Part shown: piece by piece, positions 12,660-23,500 of the stretch
Position numbering within the stretch: position 1 is the first letter of the stretch
How the letters are laid out: each line of letters opens with the position of its first letter
Assembly: GCF_041381155.1 (NCBI RefSeq)
Contig: NC_091135.1
Coordinates: 59,742,567 to 59,806,566, forward strand
Origin: Argopecten irradians
Taxonomy: Eukaryota > Mollusca > Bivalvia > Pectinida > Pectinidae
Direction of reading: 5' to 3'
Length of the DNA: 64,000 nucleotides
The notes under the pieces: model-generated
Seen by the model: only the letters and a program-made list of their open reading frames with translations
Databases searched by the model: none
Told to the model about the DNA's origin: nothing
Made by a program: the position numbers and the translations under genes

Positions 12660-13240
12660 TCCTTGATACTCCAGTGGTTACTGTCACTATCGTTATTTCA
12701 ACCATCCTCGATACTCCAGTGGATACTGTCACTATCGTTATATCAACCATCCTCGATACTCCAGTGGTTACTGTCACTATCGTTATATCAACCATCCTCG
12801 ATACTCCAGTGGTTACTGTCACTATCGCTATTTCAACCATCCTCGATACTCCAGTGGATACTGTCACTATCGTTATATCAACCATCCTCGATACTCCAGT
12901 GGTTACTGTCACTATCGCTATTTCAACCATCCTCGATACTCCAGTGGTTACTGTCACTATCGTTATATCAACCATCCTCGATACTCCAGTGGATACTGTC
13001 ACTATCGTTATATCAACCATCCTCGATACTCCAGTGGATACTGTCACTATCGTTATATCAACCATCCTCGATACTCCAGTGGTTACTGTCACTATCGCTA
13101 TTTCAACCATCCTCGATACTCCAGTGGATACTGTCACTATCGTTATATCAACCATCCTCGATACTCCAGTGGTTACTGTCACTATCGTTATATCCTATAA
13201 TGACAATGTTATTACCCCTAGAGTATCAATAATGATATAC
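12660..13240. repeat. 45-bp tandem array built from a transposon terminus
   Basis: Twelve copies of a 45-bp unit containing CCTCGATACTCCAGTGGTTA and TCACTATCGTTATATCAACC. The unit is the reverse complement of the terminus of the inverted-repeat family seen at 13,981 and 22,251. A divergent opposite-strand terminus (CCCCTAGAGTATCAATAATG) closes the array near 13,240, so it probably grew inside one element. Because 45 is a multiple of three, long open frames run through it on both strands. They are not genes. Confidence 0.9.
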
Positions 13241-13604
13241 CAATAAATATTTACATGCCAATTTTGAATAGTGATGTAAGTAACTTGTTTTATAATGTTA
13301 AGTTACAATGTTTTTGTCATGTGTACAAGATTCATATGTGTATTAAATCTCAATTATATAATATATATTGTGATTGTTTTATCTAGTTAGATGAAGTTGA
13401 TTCTGCTTAGATATACGATATATTATAGAATCGCCGATAGTTATCAGTACTTCATGAATCGCCATACCAATACAAATGGATTTTACTGACGCCTTGCTCT
13501 CATCTTTCTTAATTTCATCGGGATATTGAACGAAAGTTGCATTTTTCATATAAACGAAGGAAAATGTATGCTATCGTTTTGGTGTCTAAACCTGGTGACA
13601 AAGT

Positions 13605-13838
13605 AGGCCATGGGCTAGGAGGGTTCCACATGCCTCCCCCGATCCAAACCTCCGAACCAATATTTTTCTGAACCCTTATGACCCACTGATCACAAATCAA
13701 AATGTTAACATTGCGTAAGTTGGGATGAACTTCAGGTTATGACGTCAAGATGGCCGCCGTCTCGAATTTTACTAGAAATTGAAAAATAGTCATAACATTG
13801 ACATTTTTCAACCGAAGTAGACAAATGAGGTATTTGGG

Positions 13839-13869
<31 letters not shown>

Positions 13870-13904
13870 GGGGGTGCATGTGGGACCCTCCTAGCCCATG
13901 GCCT
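13605..13904. mobile_element. Short non-autonomous element with about 36-bp terminal inverted repeats
   Basis: The left end AGGCCATGGGCTAGGAGGGT and right end CCTCCTAGCCCATGGCCT are inverted repeats that continue inward through the sequence around CACATGC. The interior holds a G run near 13,850-13,874. There is no coding capacity. The family is unknown to me. Confidence 0.75.
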
Positions 13905-13980
13905 AAAGGGTAATAGCTATGTTGCGATATGTTGGAAGTCAAAAATCCTCTTCCTAGTGATGGACGGGTCATCGACAGAC

Positions 13981-14279
13981 CATCCTCGATACTCCAGGGG
14001 TTCTAATCACTTGCTATCTCTACACCCATGGACTCTCTCATAGTAAAACTGGAGGCAACAGAACCGGTAATTTAGTCATTTGATGCCGTATAACGGTACA
14101 CTGTGGTTGACTGTGTGGCTTTGATGTTAGGCGTCGCTCTCTCTGTAGTCTTCAAAGAAAATCTTTGCTAGCCTGTGATTGGTCAAATGGTTTCCGCTGA
14201 ACTACCTTCAATTTCACTATGAGACAGTCCAGGGGTGTAGAGATAGCAAGTGATCGGAACCCCTGGAGTATCGAGGATG
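13981..14279. mobile_element. Intact-looking MITE, 299 bp, reference copy of the GGAGTATCGAGG family
   Basis: The termini CATCCTCGATACTCCAGGGG and CCCCTGGAGTATCGAGGATG are inverted repeats. They extend inward for about 50 bp, including AGATAGCAAGTGAT on both sides. No coding capacity. It lies about 105 bp beyond the stop codon of the minus-strand M15-like gene. Related copies are at 22,251 and 33,546. Confidence 0.85.
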
Positions 14280-14379
14280 TCAACAGACGTTCCAGGCTAA
14301 AGCTCACCTTAAAAAAACCCAAAAAAAACAGATGACATGTGCAGGTAATTTCCAAAGCTACCTTGCACCAAATAATGAA

Positions 14380-14385
14380 TTTATT
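14380..14385 (-). terminator. Poly(A) signal AATAAA overlapping the stop codon
   Basis: On the minus strand the stop TAA runs directly into TAAATTC, giving AATAAA. The 3' UTR would be only about 15-30 nt. Confidence 0.6.
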
Positions 14386-14548
14386 AGAAGTTACAATGAA
14401 TGTGACTGGTCTCATCTAGTGCGAATCCACCCATCGACCTACACTTGGCCATGATCTCTGCGTTCCTGGAGCTGGTTTGGATGTCTACAGCCGTACCCTT
14501 ATAGTGGGATGAACCACAGTGATGACACGCTCCCGCTATCTCATTCAC
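14384..14548 (-). CDS. Exon 7 of the SH3b/M15-like gene (zinc motif and stop)
   Basis: 55 codons from VNEIAGACHHCGSSHYKGTA to SHIHCNF and TAA. It holds all three putative zinc ligands. The first 21-27 bases and the acceptor before them are the source of the adjoining 57-bp satellite. Confidence 0.9.
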   Translation of the reverse strand: MNEIAGACHHCGSSHYKGTAVDIQTSSRNAEIMAKCRSMGGFALDETSHIHCNF

Positions 14549-17500
14549 CTGGCAAATAATAGCAATATGTGATAGTTAATAACAGGCTCCCACTATCTCA
14601 TTCACCTGTCAAACAATAGCAATATGTGATAGTTAATAACAGGCTCCCACTATCTCATTTACCGGTCAAACAATAGCAATATGTGATAGTTAATAACAGG
14701 TTCCCGCTATCTCATCCACATGTCAAACAATAGAAATATGTTATAGTTAATAACAGGCTCCCGCTATCTCATTCAGCTGTCAAACAATAGCAAAATGTGA
14801 TAGTTAATAACAGGCTCCCGCTATCTCATTCACCTGTCAAACAATAGCAATATGTGATAGTTAATAACAGGCTCCCGCTATCTCATTCACCTGTCAAACA
14901 ATAGCAATATGTGATAGTTAATAACAGGCTCCCGCTATCTCATTCACCTGTCAAACAATAGCAATATGTGATAGTTAATAACAGGCTCCCGCTATCTCAT
15001 TCAGCTGTCAAACAATAGCAAAATGTGATAGTTAATAACAGGCTCCCGCTATCTCATTCACCTGTCATACAATAGCAATGTTTGATAGTTAATAACAGGT
15101 TCCCGCTATCTCATTCACCTGTCAAACAATAGCAAAATGTGATAGTTAATAACAGGCTCCCGCTATCTCATTCACCTGTCAAACAATAGCAATATGTGAT
15201 AGTTAATAACAGGCTCCCGCTATCTCATTCACCTGTCAAACAATAGCAATATGTGATAGTTAATAACAGACTCCCACTATCTCATTCACCTGTCAAACAA
15301 TAGCAATCTGGATAGATAATAACACGCTCCCGCTATCTCATTCACCTGTCAAACAATAGCAATATGTGATAGTTAATAACAGGCTCCCGCTATCTCATTC
15401 ACCTGTCAAACAATAGCAATATGTGATAGTTAATAACAGACTCCCACTATCTCATTCACCTGTCAAACAATAGCAATCTGGATAGATAATAACACGCTCC
15501 CGCTATCTCATTCACCTGTCAAACAATAGCAATATGTGATAGTTGATAACAGGCTCCCGCTATCTCATTCACCTGTCAAACAATAGCAATATGTGATAGT
15601 TAATAACACGCTCCCGCTATCTCATTTACCTGGTAAACGATAGCAAGATGTGATAGTTAATAAACAGGCTACCACTATCTGATTCCCCTGTCAAACAATA
15701 GCAATATGTGATAGTTAATAACAGGCTCCCGCTATCTCATTCACCTGTCAAACAATAGCAATATGTGATAGTTAATAACACGCTCCCGCTTCTCATTTAC
15801 CTGGTAAACGATAGCAAGATGTGATAGTTAATAAACAGGCTACCACTATCTGATTCCCCTGTCAAACAATAGCAATATGTGATCGTTAATAACACGTTCC
15901 CACTATCTGATTCACCTGTCAAACAATAGCAATATGTGATAGTTAATAACAGGCTCCCGCTATCTCATTCACCTGTCAAACAATAGCAATATGTGATAGT
16001 TAATAACAGGCTCCCGCTATCTCATTCACCTGTCAAACGATAGCAATATGTGATAGTTAATAACAGGCTCCCGCTGTCTCATTCACCTGTCAAACGATAG
16101 CAATATGTGATAGTTAATAACAGGCTCCCGCTATCTCATTTACCTGTCAAACAATAGCAATATGTGATAGTTAATAACAGGTTCCCGCTATCTCATTTAC
16201 CTGGTAAACGACAGCAATATGTTATAGTTAATAACAGGTTCCCGCTATCTCATTTACCTGTCAAACAATAGCAATATGTGATAGTTAATAACAGGCTCCC
16301 GCTATCTCATTCACCTGTCAAACAATAGCAATATGTGATAGTTAATACAGGCTCCCGCTATCTCATTCACCTGTCAAACAATAGCAAGATGTGATAGTTA
16401 ATAACAGGCTCAAGCTATCTCATTTACCTGTCAAACAATAGCAATCTGGATAGTTAATAACACGCTCCCGCTATCTCATTCATTTGTCAAACAATAGCAG
16501 TATGTGATAGTTAATAACAGGCTCCCGCTATCTCATTCACCTGTCAAACAATAGCAATATGTGATATTTAATAACAAGCTCCCGCTATCTCATTCACCTG
16601 TCAAACAATAGCAATATGTGATAGTTAATAACAGGTTCCCGCTATCTCATCCACATGTCAAACAATAGAAATATGTTATAGTTAATAACAGGCTCCCGCT
16701 ATCTCATTCACCTGTCAAACAATAGCAATATGTGATAGTTAATAACAGGCTCCCCGCTATCTCATTCACCTGTCAAACAATAGCAAAATGTGATAGTTAA
16801 TAACAGGCTCCCACTATCTCATTCACCTGTCAAAAAATAGCAATATGTGATAGTTAATAACACGCTCCCGCTATCTCATTCACCTGTCAAACAATAGCAA
16901 TATGTGATAGTTAATAACAGGTTCCCGCTATCTCATTCACCTGTCAAACAATAGCAAAATGTGATAGTTAATAACAGGCTCCCGATATCTCATTCACCTG
17001 TCAAACAATAGCAATATGTGATAGTTAATAACAGGCTCCCGCTATCTCATTCACCTGTCAAAAAATAGCAATATGTGATAGTTAATAACAGCTCCCACTA
17101 TCTCATTCACCTGTCAAACAATAGCAATCTGGATAGATAATAACACGCTCCCGCTATCTCATTCAACTGTCAAACAATAGCAATATGTGATAGTTGATAA
17201 CAGGCTCCCTTCTCATTCACCTGTCAAACAAATAGTGATAGTTATAAGACTCCACTATCTATATTAACAGGCTCCCGATACGCTATCCTATTCATTCACC
17301 TGTCAAACAATAGCAATATGTGATAGTTAATAACCGCTCCCGCTATCTCATTCACCTGTCAAACAATAGCAATATGTGATAGTTAATAACAGGCTCCCGC
17401 TATCTCATTTACCTGTCAAACAATAGCAATATGTGATAGTTAATAAACAGGCTCCCACTATCTGATTCACCTGTCAAACAATAGCAATATGTGATAGTTA

Positions 17501-20500
17501 ATAACAGGCTCCCGCTATCTCATTTACCTGGTCAAACAATAGCAATATGTGATAGTTAATAACAGGCTCCGCTATCTCATTACCTGTCAAACGATAGCAA
17601 GATGTGATAGTTAATAACAGGCTCCCACTATCTGATTCACCTGTCAAACAATAGCAATATGTGATAGTTAATAACACGTCCCACTATCTGATTCACCTGT
17701 CAAACAATAGCAATATGTGATAGTTAATAACAGGCTCCCGCTATCTCATTCACCTGTCAAACAATAGCAATATGTGATAGTTAATAACAGGCTCCCGCTA
17801 TCTCATTCACCTGTCAAACGATAGCAATATGTGATAGTTAATAACAGGCTCCCGCTGTCTCATTCACCTGTCAAACGATAGCAATATGTGATCGTTAATA
17901 ACACGTTCCCACTATCTGATTCACCTGTCAAATAATAGCAATATGTGATAGTTAATAACAGGTTCCCGCTATCTGATTTACCTGGTAAACGACAGCAATA
18001 TGTAATAGTTAATAACAGGTTCCCGCTATCTCATTTACCTGTCAAACAATAGCAATATGTGATAGTTAATAACAGGTTCCCGCTATCTCATTTACCTGTC
18101 AAACAATAGCAATATGTGATAGTTAATAACACGCTCCCGCTATCTCATTCACCTGTCAAACAATAGCAAGATGTGATAGTTAATAACAGGCTCAAGCTAT
18201 CTCATTTACCTATCAAACAATAGCAATCTGGATAGTTAATAACACGCTCCCGCTATCTCATTCATTTGTCAAACAATAGCAGTATGTGATAGTTAATAAC
18301 AGGCTCCCGCTATCTCATTCACCTGTCAAACAATAGCAATATGTGATATTTAATAACAAGCTCCCGCTATCTCATTCACCTGTCAAACAATAGCAATATG
18401 TGATAGTTAATAACAGGTTCCCGCTATCTCATCCACATGTCAAACAATAGAAATATGTTATAGTTAATAACAGGCTCCCGCTATCTCATTCACCTGTCAA
18501 ACAATAGCAATATGTGATAGTTAATAACAGGCTCCCGCTATCTCATTCACCTGTCAAACAATAGCAATATGTGATAGTTAATAACAGGCTCCCACTATCT
18601 CATTCACCTGTCAAACAATAGCAATATGTGATAGTTAATAACAGGCTCCCGCTATCTCATTCACCTGTCAAACAATAGCAATATGTGATAGTTAATAACA
18701 GGCTCCCACTATCTCATTCACCTGTCATACAATAGCAATGTTTGATAGTTAATAACAGGTTCCCGCTATCTCATTCACCTGTCAAACAATAGCAATATGT
18801 GATAGTTAATAACAGGCTCCCGCTATCTCATTTACCTGTCAAACAATAGCAATATGTGATAGTTAATAACACGCTCCCGCTATCTCATTTACCTGGTAAA
18901 CGATAGCAAGATGTGATAGTTAATAAACAGGCTACCACTATCTGATTCCCCTGTCAAACAATAGCAATATGTGATCGTTAATAACACGTTCCCACTATCT
19001 GATTCACCTGTCAAACAATAGGAATATGTGATAGTTAATAACAGGCTCCCGCTATCTCATTCACCTGTCAAACAATAGCAATATGTGATAGTTAATAACA
19101 GGCTCCCGCTATCTCATTCACCTGTCAAACGATAGCAATATGTGATAGTTAATAACAGGCTCCCGCTGTCTCATTCACCTGTCAAACGATAGCAATATGT
19201 GATAGTTAATAACAGGCTCCCGCTATCTCATTTACCTGTCAAACAATAGCAATATGTGATAGTTAATAACAGACTCCCACTATCTCATTTACCTGGTAAA
19301 CGACAGCAATATGTTATAGTTAATAACAGGTTCCCGCTATCTCATTTACCTGTCAAACAATAGCAATATGTGATAGTTAATAACAGGCTCCCGCTATCTC
19401 ATTCACCTGTCAAACAATAGCAATATGTGATAGTTAATAACAGGCTCCCGCTATCTCATTTACCTGTCAAACAATAGCAATATGTGATAGTTAATAACAG
19501 GTTCCCGCTATCTCATTTACCTGTCAAACAATAGCAATATGTGATAGTTAATAACACGCTCCCGCTATCTCATTCATTTGTCAAACAATAGCAGTATGTG
19601 ATAGTTAATAACAGGCTCCCGCTATCTCATTCACCTGTCAAACAATAGCAATATGTGATATTTAATAACAAGCTCCCGCTATCTCATTCACCTGTCAAAC
19701 AATAGCAATATGTGATAGTTAATAACAGGTTCCCGCTATCTCATCCACATGTCAAACAATAGAAATATGTTATAGTTAATAACAGGCTCCCGCTATCTCA
19801 TTCAGCTGTCAAACAATAGCAAAATGTGATAGTTAATAACAGGCTCCCGCTATCTCATTCACCTGTCAAACAATAGCAAAATGTGATAGTTAATAACAGG
19901 CTCCCACTATCTCATTCACCTGTCAAACAATAGCAATATGTGATAGTTAATAACAGGCTCCCGCTATCTCATTCACCTGTCAAACAATAGCAATATGTGA
20001 TAGTTAATAACAGGCTCCAACTATCTCATTCACCTGTCATACAATAGCAATGTTTGATAGTTAATAACAGGTTCCCGCTATCTCATTCACCTGTCAAACA
20101 ATAGCAAAATGTGATAGTTAATAACAGGCTCCCGATATCTCATTCACCTGTCAAACAATAGCAATATGTGATAGTTAATAACAGGCTCCCGCTATCTCAT
20201 TCACCTGTCAAACAATAGCAATATGTGATAGTTAATAACAGACTCCCACTATCTCATTCACCTGTCAAACAATAGCAATCTGGATAGATAATAACACGCT
20301 CCCGCTATCTCATTCAACTGTCAAACAATAGCAATATGTGATAGTTAATAACAGGCTCCCGCTATCTCATTCACCTGTCAAACAATAGCAATATGTGATA
20401 GTTAATAACAGACTCCCACTATCTCATTCACCTGTCAAACAATAGCAATCTGGATAGATAATAACAGGCTCCCGCTATCTCATTCACCTGTCAAACAATA

Positions 20501-23500
20501 GCAATATGTGATAGTTGATAACAGGCTCTCCCGCTATCTCATTCACCTGTCAAACAATAGCAATATGTGATAGTTAATAACACGCTCCCGCTATCTCATT
20601 TACCTGGTAAACGATAGCAAGATGTGATAGTTAATAAACAGGCTACCACTATCTGATTCCCCTGTCAAACAATAGCAATATGTGATAGTTAATGACAGGC
20701 TCCCGCTATCTCATTTACCTGTCAAACAATAGCAATATGTGATAGTTAATAACACGCTCCCGCTTCTCATTTACCTGGTAAACGATAGCAAGATGTGATA
20801 GTTAATAAACAGGCTACCACTATCTGATTCCCCTGTCAAACAATAGCAATATGTGATCGTTAATAACACGTTCCCTACTATCTGATTCACCTGTCAAACA
20901 ATAGGAATATGTGATAGTTAATAACAGGCTCCCGCTATCTCATTCACCTGTCAAACGATAGCAATATGTGATAGTTAATAACAGGCTCCCGCTGTCTCAT
21001 TCACCTGTCAAACGATAGCAATATGTGATAGTTAATAACAGGCTCCCGCTATCTCATTTACCTGTCAAACAATAGCAATATGTGATAGTTAATAACAGGT
21101 TCCCGCTATCTCATTTACCTGGTAAACGACAGCAATATGTTATAGTTAATAACAGGTTCCCGCTATCTCATTTACCTGTCAAACAATAGCAATCTGGATA
21201 GTTAATAACACGCTCCCGCTATCTCATTCATTTGTCAAACAATAGCAGTATGTGATAGTTAATAACAGGCTCCCGCTATCTCATTCACCTGTCAAACAAT
21301 AGCAATATGTGATATTTAATAACAAGCTCCCGCTATCTCATTCACCTGTCAAACAATAGCAATATGTGATAGTTAATAACACGCTCCCGCTATCTCATTT
21401 ACCTGGTAAACGATAGCAAGATGTGATAGTTAATAACAGGCTCAAGCTATCTCATTTACCTGTCAAACAATAGCAATCTGGATAGTTAATAACACGCTCC
21501 CGCTATCTCATTCATCTGTCAAACAATAGCAATATGTGATAGTTAATAACACGCTCCCGCTATCTCATTCACCTGTCAAACAATAGCAATATGTGATAGT
21601 TAATAACAGACTCCCACTATCTCATTCACCTGTCAAACAATAGCAATATGTGATAGTTAATAACACGCTCCCGCTATCTCATTCACCTGTCAAACAATAG
21701 CAATATGTTACAGTTAATAACAGGCTCCCGCTATCTCATTTACCTGGTAAACGATAGCAAGATGTGATAGTTAATAACAGGCTCCCTATATCTCATTCAC
21801 CTGTCAAACAATAGCAATATGTGACAGTTAATAACACGCTCCCGCTATCTCATTTACCTGTCAAACAATAGCAATATGTGATAGTTAATAACACGCTCCA
21901 GCTATCTCATTCGCCTGTCAAACAATAGCAATATGTGATAGTTAATAACACGCTCCCGCCATCTCATTTACCTGTCAAACAATAGCAATATGTGACAGTT
22001 AATAACAGGCTCCCGATATCTCATTCACCTGTCAAACAATAGCAATATGTGATAGTTAATAACACGCTCCCGCTATCTCATTCACCTGTCAAACAATAGC
22101 AATATGTGACAGTTAATAACAGGCTCCCGATATCTCATTCACCTGTCAAACAATAGCAATATGTGATAGTTAATAACACGCTCCCGCTATCTCATTCACC
22201 TGTCAAACAATAGCAATATGTGATAGTTAATAACACGCTCCCGATACCTCCATCCTCGATGCTCCAGGGGTCACTATATCAATCCCTGGACTATCCTATA
22301 GTAAAACTGGATCACAGGCTTGCAGAGACTTCCTTTCAAGATTACAGAGAGAACACAGCCCGACTTCAAAGCCACACAGTCAACGACAGTGCACTGTTAG
22401 TCGATTCTTTTTATATACATCAAAGGACGTAATTCAGCTCAAATTACCTGCGTCTTATGTTGCTTTCAGTTTTACTGTGATACAGTTCAGGAGTAGATAT
22501 AATGAGTGAAGGTAACCCTTGGAGTATCGAGGATATAACGAGTGAAGGTAACCCCTGGAGTATCTAGGGTGACCCAGGGGTGAATATAACGAGTGACGGT
22601 AACCCCTGGAGTATCGAGGATATAACGCATGAAAGGTAACCCCTGGAGTATCGAGGATATAACGCATGAAAGGTAACCCCTGGAGTATCGAGAATATAAC
22701 GAGTGAAAGGTAACTCTTGGAGTATCGAGGATATAACGAGTGAAATGTAACCCCTGGAGTATCGAGGATATGACGAGTGAAGGTAACCCCTGGAGTATCG
22801 AGGATATAACGAGTGTGGGTAACCCCTGGAGTATCGAGGATATAACGAATGAAAGGTAACCCCTGGAGTATCGAGAATATAACGAATGAAGGTAACCCCT
22901 GCAGTATCGAGGATATAACGAGTGAAGGTAATCCCTGCAGTATCGAGGATATAACGAGTGAAGGTAACCCCTGCAGTATCAAGGATATAACGAATGAAAG
23001 GTAACCCCTGGAGTATAGAGGATATAATGAGTGAAGGTAACCCCTGGAGTATCGAGGATATAACGAGTGACGGTAACCCTTGGAGTATCGAGGATATAAC
23101 GCGTGAAAGGTAACCCCTGGAGTATCGAGAATATAACGAGTGAAAGGTAACTCTTGGAGTATCGAGGATATAACGAGTGAAAGGTAACCCCTGGAGTATC
23201 GAGGATATGACGAATGAAGGTAACCCCTGGAGTATCGAGGATATAACGAGAGAAGGTAACCCCTGGAGTATCGAGGGTGACCCAGGGGTGGATATTTCGA
23301 GTGACAGTAACCCCTGGAGTATCGAGGATATAACGAGTGAAGGTAACCCCTTGAGTATCGACGGTGACACAGGGGTGGATATAACGAGTGACGGTAACCC
23401 CTGGAGTATCGAGGATATAACGAGTGAAAGGTAACCCCTGGAGTATCGAGGATATAACGAGTGAAAGGTAACCCCTGGAGTATCGAGGATATAACGAGTG

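Noticed and set aside
12637-13246. Open frames of 181-197 codons on both strands (TVTTGVSRMVDITIV, SSILQWLLSLSLYQP)
   Set aside because: A 45-bp tandem repeat keeps all frames open. It shows no gene features.
14549-22248. CRISPR-like array (regular repeats)
   Set aside because: The repeats are directly head to tail with no unique spacers, in a eukaryotic intron, and match an intron-exon boundary.
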